Source: Spinacia oleracea (lineage: Eukaryota; Streptophyta; Magnoliopsida; Caryophyllales; Amaranthaceae). From it: 64,000 nt of DNA. The DNA lies in contig NC_079487.1 in NCBI RefSeq assembly GCF_020520425.1, positions 55,714,719 through 55,778,718 on the forward strand, written 5' to 3'. The notes under the pieces are model-generated. The model was not told the origin of the DNA. It saw only the letters and a program-made list of their open reading frames with translations, and did not search any database. Below, piece by piece: positions 34,051-47,543 of the stretch. Within the stretch, counting starts at the first letter, position 1, and each line of letters opens with the position of its first letter. Both the position numbers and the translations under genes were made by a program.

Positions 34051-37000
34051 GGAACTCGCGTGGTTCGTGACGCGATCCTGCCAACTGAAGATGGGCAAGT
34101 TCCTATTTCTTTTGTTCTTTGTGATTTCTTTTGAGAATTTCTTTTTATTCATTCTTGTAGGAGCGAATTCTTTCGAGGGATGCTCGGATTTAGTTGTAAC
34201 CTGAATGTGGGTTGGCAACGTGTTTAGACGGACCATTGTCTTGTGGTCATCTTCCTTCATGGTTTTGAGCTAGTCCTTACGGCTCAATTTTGCCGCTACC
34301 TGGGTCCTTGATTGGGGGACCATGTATAAGTATCAACGGCGACCTTTGTCTTGAGGTCGTAAACCGGTTCTTTTTCTTTTGAGATTATCCAAACACGGGA
34401 CTTTGTACAGCATAGTCTGGGAATATTGTTTTAACTTTGCATACTTTTTCTCTTATTTTTTTTTAAGATATATTTTTTTCTTTCGAGCCACCAAGCACTC
34501 GTGCTTGGCGGTCAGTTCTTGTCAAAGAGGTTCTTTGGGGATACGCATTTTGTAATGTCCTTGATCATGTTTGGGATTGTACTCGTAAGTGTGAGCGATC
34601 TTTGTAGTGGTGTGCTACTCTTGACAAAGTCGTGAGGTGCGACTTTCAGTAAGGAAATCGGCAATTTTCGAGTCGGATGGATGCGGCAGGGCCCAATAGA
34701 AGTTAGGGCCTTTTTGAGCCTGGATTCATTTTCGGCGCCCAAGCCTGGGCGTTGAAATAATTCACGCCCAAGTGGGGCGTTAAAAGTGTTGTTTGGGCTG
34801 GTCTTTTGATGACACAGTTGGCCTCTTGTTCATTCATTTATTTCACTTGGAAGTTCTATGTATTCTCTTTTTTTTTGTTTTTTTTTGTTTTTAGAACGTG
34901 ATGATTTTCTTGAGAAGCCGTAGCCGATTGGTGGACTACGGTGCTTGTCGCTTTGGGGCGATTATTTTAAGGAACTGTTGCTCTTAGGGCGTACAGTTAT
35001 TGCGATAGTTGGGCGAGTCTATATGGCCCGAGGAACATACCTTGAGGCGATATTTTGATCGCTCGTATATATTTTTCTTTTGAACGCGTTCGTGAATGTT
35101 CGATGATGATATGTATGTGCGAACGAGCGTTCATAGAATGGCCGTTGTGTGCGGTCCATTAATCAGTTTGCTTGAATCATTTTTTTTTGAGCAAAAACTG
35201 ATTTTGAATAGTTTGCTTAGAAGCTTGATAGGGTTCAGGCCCATGAAGTGGGCTCAAACATCCAACCCTTTTGATTGTTCAAATATTTTCTTCGAGATTT
35301 TTTTTTTATTTTGCTATGGTTGTTTCGTGGCTTGGAGCCCCCCAAGTATGCATGTTGGGATGCTTCCTTTTGGCGTACGATTTTTGTAGGTTCTTTCGAG
35401 ACATATGCCCTGGGGTTCCGCTCGTGTAGGTGCGAGCTATCCCTTTCGTGGTAGGTAATACTTTGCTACTTTCAATCCTTAATGTAGAAGTCGTGTGGCT
35501 TGCATTTGGGCGATAAGTAGTCTTTGCCTCTTACTCTTGGTCGTGCTCGCATTAGTGCAATGTGCCTTACTTTTTTTTGACTTGTACTGTGGGATGGTTG
35601 AACTTATGGTGCAACGTAGGCTTGTGTGGCCTAACATCGTGTCTTAGAACGTTCCTCCAGGTGTTGGGATATCATTATTTTTTGCATTGGAGTACTTCAT
35701 CACGCTGAATCGTTCAGGTGCTCGAACAAGTGTAGCACCTTTTGCGTGGGTTTGCACGGCTTATTACTTCGTTCGATGCGAGGATTCATAGGTGTTTCTT
35801 TCTTATTTTGATATCTGGGCAAAACATGGCTAGCAGAAAGAATCAGCGCCCAGGCTGGGGCGTTAAAGATATTGGCGCCCAGCTCTGGGCGTTGAAAATT
35901 ATCTCTGGGTATATTTTGACAGTTCTTATCCTTGGTTTTTCTTTCGCTTTTGCTTTGGAACGACGTAGACTGTGTAACGTGCGCTTATAGGGCGAGCGTT
36001 AGGTGCAGTAGTTTAATCGGAGTTTTGGTGACTCGCGATTTTCAGTTACCCTTGTTAGTGGGGTGACTTTATATATTCTAAGTAGTGCTTAGAATTTGGG
36101 AGGGGTTGTAGCCATTCTAAGGTTCGTTTTACACGATTAGAGCTTAGGATTGTTCCCCTATGATGTATGTATAGCATTAGCGTTGAGAATTTGGGATAAA
36201 ATCGTCATTTCGAGCATTTTTAGAGTGTTTTTCTCAAGCCCCCAATTGTAGCCACGGGATTGTCTTGGTGCTATAATGCTTGGCATACGTTTTTATGCAT
36301 TCATGGTGACATGGATCATGAATAGTTTGAACCAGACTCATTTAGTGCGAGGTACGTTCGAGTAGTGATTTTGCTACTTCTCTTGTAAATGTCGTATTGT
36401 GCGACATTGCTATGGTCAAGGTAGTCACATGTTGAAGTGTGCCTTGACCAAAAGCTAGGTGCCTTTCTTTATCCATAATCATATTTAGAAATCTTTTGAC
36501 TCACTTGCAACATTGAGATAAATGCATACTTAGCTTAAACCAACGACACTTTATTATGTTCGAGGAAGTCTTTGAAAATCATTTGAAAATTATTTAAAAT
36601 CCGAATCCTACTGTGTATAATCCGAGGTGTCCTAAGTAAGTTGACTTATAGAAGGGTTCGCACAGGATTACTTGAGTGAATCAAAATACTGTGACGATTT
36701 TTGGAATGCTGTCTAAGGATTTGCTGGAGGCCAGGGTGCAGGCCTCAAGATACACTTGTGCCCGTTTGGCATATGCTTTAGGCTTTTAGGGCCATCTTTT
36801 CCAGAATTGCGGGAATATAAACCGTTTTCAAATCGACTTAGATTTACTTGGTGTATGTCTACACAAAAGGTCAAGGTATACCTAGTTCTTTCCCTAGCTC
36901 TTTCATTTCAATTTTTAGCCCCCAGTTGCTATTATGTCTTCCCATTAACGATGTTTTTAGATTTCGATTTTAGATGCCCGTGTCATATGTCTGAGTAGGG

Positions 37001-38800
37001 TGAGCCTTGGTTAAGCGCCAAGTCCTATTGACAATGTCTGTTTTTTTTTTCAAAGGGGATTCGCAAGCATTTGAATTACCATGAACGGGTGCCATGAGTT
37101 CGAAGGAACGATGGGGCAATGCCGTAGAACAATTCTCTTTATTTCAAGCTTACTGCCTTTACTACTTGTTGGCTGTCTAGTGATGAAAGAAGGTCTTTAA
37201 GTGAACGACCATGTCTAGTGGTGAAAGAAAGTCTTTAAGTGAGTTAGTTCGCTTTAGGGAGGGTCAAGTCGAGTACTTTAGAGGTCATGGACGCTTGCGC
37301 TAGCCCCCACTTAATTGAGGCAAAGCGATCTTTTGAGTCTTGGCTAGGTGCCTAGGAGTGTGAGTGCTCCTTCTGGCAAGGGTACGTGCCCTTATTATTT
37401 TTCGATGTGTGCTCATTAATTTTGGCATCTTGATGACTTGGATTTTTCCTTTGATTTAAATTTTTCTTTCGACTTGGATTGCAAGTAATTAAATTTCAAT
37501 AAGGGACTCTATTCCTTATTTTTGTTATTCTATAGGCTTTAATATTTTTGCAAATTGGTTGGACCGAATCATGGATTGCCTACGTATCCGCCTTAAATAG
37601 ATTTAATTTGGAATCAGGTCTTGCGTAGTTCTTAGCCTAGAAAATGGTTTCTTAGAATGCCGAATTCGATAAGTATGTTCTGAGGTGGAAACATATTATT
37701 TGAAACGGTAGAATAAGTGAAGTTTATTATTATTTTAATCTGCTGCCTTGAATTTTGTTTTATTTTTTTTAAGTACATGTATTTGCACAAAAATCTTTTC
37801 ATGTGTTTTTTTGGTACGTATACCTGAATATGTGCTGTACCCCTCCAAGTGTTCGTTATTTTTCCGTGCATGTGCGGATAAAATGACGAGCACTTCTGGA
37901 AAAAATTTGGCGAGCAGAGAGATTCAGCGCCCAGGCTGGGGCGTTTAAGATATCGGCGCCCAGCTGTGGGCGCTGAAAATTATTTCTGGGCGGATCCTTT
38001 TTTTTTTTTTTTGTGCGCTAAATGCTTCTTTTTCTCTTTAGACTAACTTTAGAGGCGCTTTGCAAAGTTTGCTTTTTTATTATTTATTCCCCTCTTTTTT
38101 GTACTTTACATTTGTTTCCTTTTTTATTCGTGACTCGAGACGGTTTGATAGGATGGGTTGAATGAGATAGGATAATTTGTATAGGTAAGCATGAGGATTA
38201 TATTTGCTAGGAATCACAATTTGCAGCCTCAAGCTAGTGTCATGAGGTTATATCATCCTAGGCCAATGAGTAGTATGGGGACGGCTCAAGGACGTATCCA
38301 AATAAGTTATATGGTCATTATGCTAATGGTGGCGTAAGAACAGGTTTGGGCTTTGGAAATAAAGGGTATGACGCACCTTTCAATGGCCGTGCGTGGTTTG
38401 CGGTTGATAACAAGTTCAAAAAACAAGAGTTGAGGTAATGGTTTCTTGGGTTATGGCAATGAGAACATGGATGGGTTAAATGAGCTGAACAGGGACCCCA
38501 GAGCGAAGGCGTTCTAAGAGCATAAGGATTGGAAAGGGTAGATATCGTAGAATCTTATGATTTGGATTGGTTGACTCAATTCTTTTCCTCCGTTTACTTG
38601 GGTAAATTTCGCGCTTTGGGAGGTACGGGCTAAGTATTTAATGGCTCGCCCTTTTCGCTCTCGCTTTTCTCTTTCTATTTTTTCTTTTTGCTTGGGATTT
38701 CTCCCCAACATAAATCCTTCAATTTTTTTTTTATTTGGGCTAAAAGGTAGATGGTTGTGGTCTTTGAGTCACGAGGCGAGACTGAGTGAGCCTCGTTTGG

Positions 38801-38882
38801 TAGGCCTATAGTGGACCTTTAATTTTAGTGGGCCTAGGGTGGACCTTTAATTTTAGTAGGCCTAGGGTGGACCTTTAAATTG
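38801..38882. repeat. 28-bp triple repeat
   Basis: Three head-to-tail units of TAGGCCTAGGGTGGACCTTT followed by AATTTTAG. Confidence 0.9.
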
Positions 38883-41022
38883 TCTTACTTTGCAAGCGTA
38901 TTTAGTCGTTTAAAATGTGCAAATAGCGTAGATTCCAAATGTTATTTTTACCTTATTGAAATTTAACGAAAGAATTACATCGAAAATAACTTTTTTGCTT
39001 CTTTTCAGATTCCAGTTTCTAGGATTTAATTGGAAGTTGCGATTTAGACTCGAACTTTCATTAATCTTTCTGATTATAACCCGTGTATGAATACAAGGAG
39101 GTGGCCTAGACTCAAAATAATGACGTGGCGTAAGCCTATAATACTTGACCAAGCGACTCTCAGACTTAGGCTAATTGGACCATAACTTTCGTTGGTTGAC
39201 ACTTTAGATTTTAACCCTTGGGTGTTCATTTGTCATGCGCCATTTTGCTTAATGTTGGCAAGGTAGTTAGTTGGGGAGATCGAATTTTTATTTTTGCAAG
39301 ACTAGAATCATTAGTGCGGCTTCCCTTTTAGTGTTTATTGCTTTACCCCAATGGTAGCCTTATGGTATGCCGATTTGGGTATTTTCATGGTTTGTCATGT
39401 TGCATTCATGGAAAATCTTTTAGTCCGTACTTAGGAGTATTTCAAGGAGCGAGTGGCTCGAGAGGACACCGAAATGACCTGGCCCAATAGGGAAATCCAT
39501 GATGGTCGTGACCCAATGTGATCATAAGCCTTGAGGCCATTAATTTTTCTTGCCAATGGTATTGACACCTTAGGTTCACTTTGGGGGTTGTGCGACTATG
39601 GGGGAATGATTTTCCGAATGTGACTGTTTCCATTTTGCAAATACATAACATATTCTTTTTATTGGTGGGAGAGAGTATTGAGGCCGTAGACTCTTAGCAA
39701 GGGATGACAATCACATATGGGTGCTTATTGATTTAAATGTTAGGAAGGGAGACTCAATATGGTTTAACCTTTTAACTTGCAGAACGACACCAAGCATTAG
39801 GACCGATTCTATGGATAAGACAACTAAGACTTAGGATTTAGATTGTACTTTTGGCATAGCCTAGTCTAGACTCGGATTTATTTTTTTATTCGAACATTAT
39901 TTTTCTTTAAAGACTCTATTTGAACATTATTTTATTTTGAATACTTTGCCCATGTGACATCCAAGGTTATTTCGATTAGCGTGCTCGGTTTTGGAGCCGA
40001 ACATTGTCGTCATAGGAGGCCTAACAACGACACAAAGAGTTATTTTTTTTTACGAGTCGCTTTTGAAATCGAGTGCTTTTCTTACGCCCTCGTAGCAATT
40101 CTTTTAACGAACGTTATTTTGTGCTACGTATTTTCCTTTTGCGCGGGCACCGAGGCTGCTGCGCCTGACCAGAAGGCCAAGCAGCAACTTCAGCGCAGCG
40201 TAGGGCGTGAGAAATTCTGGCGCCCAGCCAGGGGCGTTGAAAATGCGTCCCTGGCTGGTTCTCGTTTTCTGTTTGCGTCTACTTTTGTTCATGCGACTTC
40301 GATTTTGTGTGCTTGCCTAATAACGTCATTTACGCGTTGTGCAGCGTTTGTGGGATTCGTTACAGGCCATCCCGAGCGTCGCTTATTTTTGTGGCGATCG
40401 TTCGGGTTTGCTGAACACGTATTTCGGTATAACTCTTTGGCCAATTGATTTATGAATGTTTGGGCAATTTTTTTAAGGTCGTTGGTTTTCTAACATTGTT
40501 TGTCACACACAATCATATATTTCGCTACACATAACTAACATTCCATCATGAGGCAATAATAATATGTCATGTAGTTTATGATAGGTTTCTATGGGTAGTA
40601 TTTGCGCCTGGCTTGGTACCGCTTCTATCGCAGATCCAACACATGCCCCGGTCGAGGTAGTGTCTTCAATAGACGAATTTCGTCCCAGAAGGCCAACCCG
40701 CAAGTGCAAGCCAAGGGGGCATGCAGGCGAGAGGGACCTAATGAGCGAGCGATTGGGTTTGGGACGGGTGTACTATTAGCGAAAGTGCCGAGTGGACAAC
40801 ATTCGAAGCGTATGCGCCCCCCGGTTGGCGATGGGTATCCTTAGTCCCAACTCCCGAGATGAAACATCAAGGGAGCCAAGATTCGTTATGCGGTTCTGTC
40901 CATTCACATTAATATGCTGATTTTCAGGTCGTCCCAACTTGATGGAGAAATAAACGCGGGGTAGGATCGTTTCACCCTTCGGCTATTTTGATTACCTACA
41001 AGCACGAGTATTTCCTTCACTA

Positions 41023-41040
41023 TCCCCAGTGGAGTCGCCA
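41023..41040 (-). other. LARD primer binding site
   Basis: On the minus strand TGGCGACTCCACTGGGGA, one base after the LTR terminus CCCTCACA. A PBS of the TGGCGACTC type is known to me from plant Tat/Ogre-lineage gypsy elements. That lineage assignment is from memory. Confidence 0.8.
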
Positions 41041-41041
41041 C

Positions 41042-44000
41042 TGTGAGGGGGTCGAAAAAGCATGAGGCTAATGCGTGACCTCGTCCCTCGTGGGTGTGAC
41101 GATTCTTTTTATTCAATTAAGTGTAATTGGATTTCCTGTGAGTTTACACCCAATTGACTAGTAATATAGGAGTCGCCATTCAGTTTTTAACGACAATGAG
41201 AAAAACTGACAAAACCCGGTTATCGTGACATAAAGGGAGTGCAATTATGTTTGACCACGACGACCGTAGGTTCCCTTGTGATCCCTGGTGTGGGGATCTC
41301 TCAACATACACCCGCAAGGTAGAGATTGAGGGTTCGGGGGACTGTAACTACCGAGAGGAGTACTCGCTCGTCGATAACTCCAGAGGCAGGATATCCTTAC
41401 TAGCTCAGCATAAATAATTGAAGGGACATGCGTTAACTATTAAACTAATCTGAGTTGATTTTAGCAATATGCAACATATAATACTAGATCGATCGCGATT
41501 ATCTGATTTAAATAGCATTAAGGGACCTAGCATGATAATCCAATTTCCCAAAAATATTATATTTGTTAGGCGTGGTAGAACAATCAGATTTAATTAGTTT
41601 AACAGTTCATAAAAAGGGCGAGGAAAGCAATTAGATCATCAAAAAGGGACACATTACGACGCACCCTTGAGAGGTGCGTCACGGTTCTCAGAAAACTAAC
41701 CACTTTGACTTTGCTATTTCTCCTTTTTATTTAACGAATCTCAAATTATGGGACAGGATACGTTCTGTTCGATTTATGGATCGATTGCGACAGAACGCGT
41801 GAACAATTTCGCAGGGTGAGGCTTTAGGCTAGGGGTTGGAGTCAATACTCAGAATATGAATTGTGTGTTGTTGTGTCATTTTCACGTCGGCTTTAGGGGT
41901 CTATGTATAGGAAAGAGTGGCGTAGAAAGATAGATTTTCAGGAATTTGAATATGAAACGGATTAGGAAAAGAATCCGTCCCAGGTATTTTCGGCGCCCAG
42001 CTCTGGGCGTCAAAGATTTCGGCGCCCAGGGCTGGGCGTTGAAAATAGGGTCTGGCAGAATTCTTTGTCAGATTGGACTCTAGAGTACGGAGTTCATTAA
42101 GAGACTTAATCCGAGTTATTTGGTGCGTATCAATTTACGACGGAATGCGTCTGGGCCCTTTACGAACTCTAGGTTCGTTATGAGTTTAATTAATACGTTA
42201 ACTCTTTTATCGAACTGCGATAGGAATATAATTCCTTTTACAATTTCTATCTCTTTTAGGATTTACGTTGGAGTGCAACACCTAATTTTGACAGGTTTCT
42301 ATGTTTTTATTCTTACTACTTTTAGCAACTACCCTTTACGACAGTTACTATTTTTAGCAGGTTTCCATAAATAGCAGGTTTCTATAAATAGCAGGTTTCG
42401 GGCGAAATGAAAAGGGGAATTGAGATTCGTTATTTTATAGGAGATGCGTTGTCAAGTGGAGATTTATGTTCTCATCATCGAACCTTCCCTTTCGGGAATG
42501 GGGACAAAAGTAGGTGTCTACAGTTAGCCCCCACTTTGACTGAGTCTTGGAGTAAGACGATGGTCAAAGTATTAGACGGAGTGCGTCACACAAGTCATGG
42601 TGACCTGTTTTTGCGAGGGTCTCACGAGCCCCCGAGTGATAACATTTGACTTAAGGGTCATCACTTGAAGTGTCGACATATCCCTCACGTGTCATTGGGA
42701 TTTGTCAACGGATAGCATAGAAAACTCCCTCACTTTGTCATTGGAAGTATCTAAAGAGGCGTAGAAACTCCCTCACTTTGTCATTGGGAGTAGCTACAGA
42801 TGTTTTCGAAATCAAAGCTATAAAGTGTAATTGGGCCTGGCCAAGCCCAATCACGAGGTAAAAATGTTTTTAAAGATTCTCATTTTCAGGTTTAACTAAA
42901 CGAGAAAACCCCCTTGTTTTTATAGGACGTAAAACGAAGGAAAATCCAGCACATCGCTCTTTTTTTGAAAAAAACGGAAAACCATGCCTTTTAATTTTTG
43001 GAAAAGGGAAAACCAGAAAAGTTATCGCTGCAGCGACTAAGGACCTGCGCGGTTAGTGGCGCAGACCCCGCCGGCTAAAGATGGCGAGCCTGTCCGCTAA
43101 GGGTGGACGCCCCGTCCGAAAGAAGTGGACGAATCTGTTTTTGAAATTTTGAAAATAAGGACCTACGCGGTTTGTGACGTAGACCCCGCCGGCTAAAGAT
43201 GGCGAACCTGTCCGTTAAGGGTGGACACCCCGTCCGATAGAAGTGGACGAATCTGTTTTTGAAATTTTGAAAATAAGGACCTACGCGGCTTGTGACATAG
43301 ACCCCGCCGGCTAAAGATGGCGAACCTGTCCGCTAAGGGTGGACATCCCGTCTGATAGAAGTGGACGAATCTATTTTGAAATTTGTTTGTGCTTTTTGAA
43401 AATAAGGACCTACGTGGTTTGTGACGTAGACCCCGCCGGCTGAAGATGGAGAGCCTATTTTGAATCTGAAGACTTTATTTTTCGAAAACTGAGGACCTGC
43501 GCGGCTAGTGATGGAGACCCCGCCCGCTGAAGGTGGGCGAGCCCTGTCCGCTAAGGGTGGACGCCCCGCTCGCTGGAGGTGAGCGAACCTGAATTCGTCT
43601 TTTTGATTTGGGATTCGCGTGCCGCGGTCTTGCCTTATTGAGGTGGACAAGTCCCTATTTCATTTTTTTCTTGTGATTTCTCTTGAGAATTTCTTTTTAT
43701 TCATTCTTGTAGGAGCGAATTCTTTCGAGGGATGCTCGGATTTAGTTGCAACCTGAATGTGGGTTGACAACGTGCTTAGACGGCCCATTGTCTAGTCTTT
43801 ACGGCTCAATTTTGCCACTACCTGGGTCCTTGATTAGGGGACTATGTATAAGTATCAACCACGACCTTTATCTTGAGGTCGTAATCCGGGTTTTATCTTT
43901 TGAGGTTATCCAAACACGGGACTTCGTACAGCGTAGTCTGGGAATATTGTTTTAACTTTGCATACTCTCTTTTGAAATATATATTTTCTTTCGAGCCCCC

Positions 44001-47000
44001 AAGCATTCGTTCTTGATGGTCATTTCTTGTCAAAGAGATTCCTTGGGGATACGCATTTTGTGATGTCCTTGATTATGTTTGGGATTGTGCTCGTAAGTGC
44101 GAGCGATCTTTGTAGTGGTGTGCTACTCTTAACAAAGTCGTGAGGTGCGACTTTCAGCAAAGAAATCGGCAATTTTTGAGTCGAATGGATACGGCAGGGC
44201 CCTATAGACGTCGGAGCTATTTTTGGGTCTGGGATCATTTTCGGCGCCCAGGCCTGGGCGTTAGAAATAACTCACGCCCAGGTGGGGCGTTGAAAATGTT
44301 GTTTGGGCTGGTCTTTTGACTACATAGTTGGCCTCTTGTTCGTTCGTTTTTTTTTCTTTTGAACGCGTTTGTAAATGTTCGATACTTAGAAAAGATGATA
44401 TGTATGTGCGAACGAGCGTTCATAGAATGGCCGTTGTGTGCGGTCCATTAATCAGTTTGCTTGAATCATTTTTTTTGAGCAATGACTGATTTTGAATAGT
44501 TTGCTTAGAAGGTTGATAGGGTTCAGGCCCATTCACGAGGTGGGCTCAAACATCGTGCCCTTTCGATTGTTCAAACATTTTCTTCGAGATTTTTTTTTAT
44601 TTTGCTATGGTTGTTTCGTAGCTTGGAGCCCCCAAGTATGCATGTTGGGATGCTTCCTTTTGGCGTACGATTTTTGTAGGTTCTTTCGAGAAAGATGCCT
44701 TGGGGTTCCGCTCGTGTAGGTGCGAGCTATCCCTTCCGTGGTAGGTAATATTTTGCTACTTTTAATCCTTAATGTAGAAGTCGTGTGGCTTGCATTTTGA
44801 ATTTCGGCGATAAGTAGTCTTTGCCTCTTTTACACGTGCTCTTGGTCGTGCCTACATTAGTGCAATATGCCTTACTCTTTTTTTAGACTTGTACCGTGGG
44901 ATGGTTGAACTTATGGTAGGCTTGTGTGGCCTAACAGCGTGTCTTAGAACATTCCTCCAGGTGTTGGGATATCATTATTATTTTTTATTTCTTTTTTCTC
45001 TTTTTTTTGCATTGGAGTATTCCCTCACAACTCGTTCAGGTCCTCGAACAAGTGTAGCACCTTCTGCGTGGATGTGCACGGCTTATTACTTCGTTCGATG
45101 CGAGGATTCATAGATGTTCCTTTTTTGTTTATCCTCGACAGCCTTTGCCTGGAGTTGATTTTCAGCGCCCAGAGCTGGGCGTCGGAATCTCTGGCGCCTG
45201 GTCCTGGGCGTTGAAAGTGCGCCCCAGGCAGGACTTTCGTTTTTGCTTTGGAACGACGTAGACTGTGTAACGGGCGCTTATAGGGCGAGCGTTATGTGCA
45301 GTAGTTTGACCGGAGTTTTGGTGACTCGCAATTTTCAGTTACCCTTGATAGTGGGGTGACTTTACATATTCTAATTAGTGCTTTAGAATTTGGGAGGGGT
45401 TGTAGCCATTCTAAGGTTCGTTTTACACGATTGACCTTAGGATTGTGCCCCTATGACGTGTGTATAGCATTAGCGTCGAGAATTTGCGATAAAATCGTTA
45501 TTTTGAGCATTTTTAGAGTGTTTTTCTCAAGCCTCCAACTGTAGCTACGGGATTGGCTTGGTGCTATAATGCTTTGCATACGTTTTTATGCATCCATGGA
45601 TCGTGAATAGTTTGAACCAGACTCGTTTAGTGCGTGGTACGTTCGAGTAGTGATTTGCTACTTCTCTTGTAAATGTCGTATTGTGCGACATTGCCATGGT
45701 CAAGGTAGTCACATGTTGAAGTGTGCCTTGACCAAAAGCTAGGTGCCTTTCTTTACCCATAATCATATTTAGAAATTTTTTTGACTCACTTGCAACATCG
45801 AGATAAATGCATACTTAGCTTAAACCAACGACACTTTATTATGTTCGAAGAAGTCTTTGGAAATTATTTGAAGTCCGAGTCCTACTGTGTACAATACGAG
45901 GTGTCCTAAGTAGGTTGACTTATAGAAGGGTTCGTACAGGATTACATGAGTGAATCAAAATACTGTTACGATTTTTGGAATGCTGTCTAAGGATTTGCTG
46001 GAAGCCAGGGTGCAGGCGTCAAGATATACTTGTGCCCGTTTGGCATATGCTTTAGGCTTTTAGGGCCATCTTTTCCAGACTTGCGGGAATATAAACCGTT
46101 TTCAAATTGACTTTAGAATTACTTGGTGTATGTCTGCACAAAAGGTCAAGGTATACTTAGTTCTTTCCCTAGCTCTTTCATTTCAATTTTTAACCCCCAA
46201 TTGCTATTATGTCTTCCCATTAATGATGCTTTTAGATTTCGATTTTAGATGCCCGTGTCATATGTCTGAGTAGGGTGAGCCTTGGTTAAGTGCCAAGTCC
46301 TATTGACAATGTCTGATTTTTTTCAAAGGAGATTCGCAAGCATTTGAATTACCATGAACGGGTGCCCTGAGTTCGAAGGAACGATGGGGCGATGCCGTAG
46401 AACAATCCTCTTTATTGTAAGCTTACTGCCTTTACTACTTGTTGGCAATTATGACCGTGTCTAGTGGTGAAAGAAGGTCTTTAAGCGAACGACTATGTCT
46501 AGTGGTGAAAGAAGGTCTTTAAGTGAGTTAGTTTGCTTTAGAGAGGGTCAAGTCGAGTACTTTAGAGGACATGGACGCTCGCGCTAGCCCCCATTTAATT
46601 GAGGCAAAGCGATCTTTTGAGTCTTGGCTAAGTGCCTATGAGTGTGAGTGCTCCTTCTGGCAAGGGTACGTGCCCTTATTATTTTTCGATGTGTGCTCGT
46701 TTTGGCATCTTGACGACTTGGATTCTTTCTTTGACTTAAATTTTTCTTTCGACTTGGATTGCAATTAATTAAATTTCAATAAGGGACTTTATTTTTTATT
46801 CTTGTTATTCTATAGGTTTTAATATTTTGCAAATTGGTTGGACCGAATCATGGATTGCATACGTATCCGCCTTAAAAGATTTAATTTGGAATCAGGTCTT
46901 GCGTAGTTCTTAGCCAGAAAATGGTTTCTTAGAATGCCGATTTTAAACAAGTACGTTCGAGTGGAATCGTAATGTTTGAAATAGGGTGAAATAAGTGAAG

Positions 47001-47541
47001 TAATTTGCCGCTTTGCCGTAAGCCAAAATTTTGTTTTATTTTTTAAGTACATGTATTTGCACAAAAATCTTTTCATGTGTTTTTTGGTACGTATATCTTT
47101 TCATGTGTTTTTTGGTACGTATATCTGAATACGTGTTATACCCCTCCAAGTGTTCGTTATTTTTCCGTGTATGTGCGGATAAAATAACGAGCACTTCTGG
47201 ACAAAATTTTGCGAGCAGAGAGATTCGGCGCCCAGGCTGGGGCATTAAAGATTTTGGCGCCCAGCGCTGGGCGCTGAAAATGATTTCTGGGCGGATCTTT
47301 TTTGGTGCGCTAAATGTTTCTTTTTCTTTTTAGACGAACTTTTAAAGGCGCTTTGCTAAGTTTGCTTTTTTATTATTTTTTATTTTTTGTACTTTTCATT
47401 TGTTTTCTTTTTTTTATTCGTGACTCAAGACGGTTTGAAAGATGGGTTGAATGAGATAGGATAATTTGTATAGGTAAGCATGAGGATTATATCTGCTAGG
47501 ACTCACAATTTGCAGCCTCAAGCTAGTGTCATGAGTTTACA
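41042..47541 (-). repeat. LARD 5' LTR (6.5 kb)
   Basis: Second direct copy. It differs from the 3' LTR by point changes and by repeat number: the 110-bp array at about 43030-43600 has one more unit. It also has a duplicated TTTTCATGTGTTTTTTGGTA piece near 47070-47120. It ends ...TTTACA at 47541, next to the outer border of Gypsy-B. Confidence 0.82.
43030..43600. repeat. ~110-bp tandem array in LARD 5' LTR
   Basis: Five units of the same family as at 33605-34050, each with GACCTACGCGG..., CCCCGCCGGCTAAAGATGGC and the AGAAGTGGACGAATCT end. Confidence 0.85.
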
Positions 47542-47543
47542 TA

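Larger units (their letters stand above)
31592..38252 (-). repeat. LARD 3' LTR (6.66 kb)
   Basis: Parallel to 41042-47541 over its full length with small indels. Landmarks from its left edge: TGTGAGGGG end, a PBS-like GGAGTCGCCA at 31718-31727, TATA box (minus) at 32451-32460, conserved GTGTCTACAATTAGCCCC at 33063, a 110-bp tandem array at 33605-34050, paired GCGCCCAG hairpins (32548, 34735, 35850, 37927) and the GCCTACGTATCC landmark near 37580. No ORF supported. Confidence 0.82.
38253..41041 (-). other. LARD internal region, non-coding
   Basis: 2.8 kb between the LTRs. Contains a 28-bp triple repeat (38801-38882), one GCGCCCAG hairpin (about 40219) and the PBS at its right end. A 164-codon open frame on the plus strand (39954-40448) has no domain I recognise and crosses the hairpin motif, so I treat it as chance. 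No clear polypurine tract is seen at the left border. Confidence 0.7.
31592..47541 (-). mobile_element. Giant-LTR non-autonomous gypsy-type element (LARD)
   Basis: Two direct copies of about 6.5 kb (31592-38252 and 41042-47541) flank a 2.8-kb interior (38253-41041). The right copy begins TGTGAGGGGG one base after an 18-bp PBS on the minus strand. This fixes orientation: 41042-47541 is the 5' LTR and 31592-38252 the 3' LTR. Neither LTR nor interior has gag or pol. LTRs of this size with a short non-coding inside fit the LARD class (large retrotransposon derivatives). The flanking 5-mers (GCCTC left, TATGT right) do not match, so the borders have been altered or one end is misplaced. Confidence 0.8.

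Noticed and set aside
35742..35990. ORFs reading QRPGWGVKDIGAQLWALK-type peptides, also at 37748 and 47031
   Set aside because: The shared peptide is only the translation of the repeated GCGCCCAG hairpin pair, not a protein family.
39954..40448. 164-codon ORF in the LARD interior
   Set aside because: No domain recognised, it crosses the dispersed hairpin motif, and codon content looks like chance. Worth keeping only if transcripts appear.
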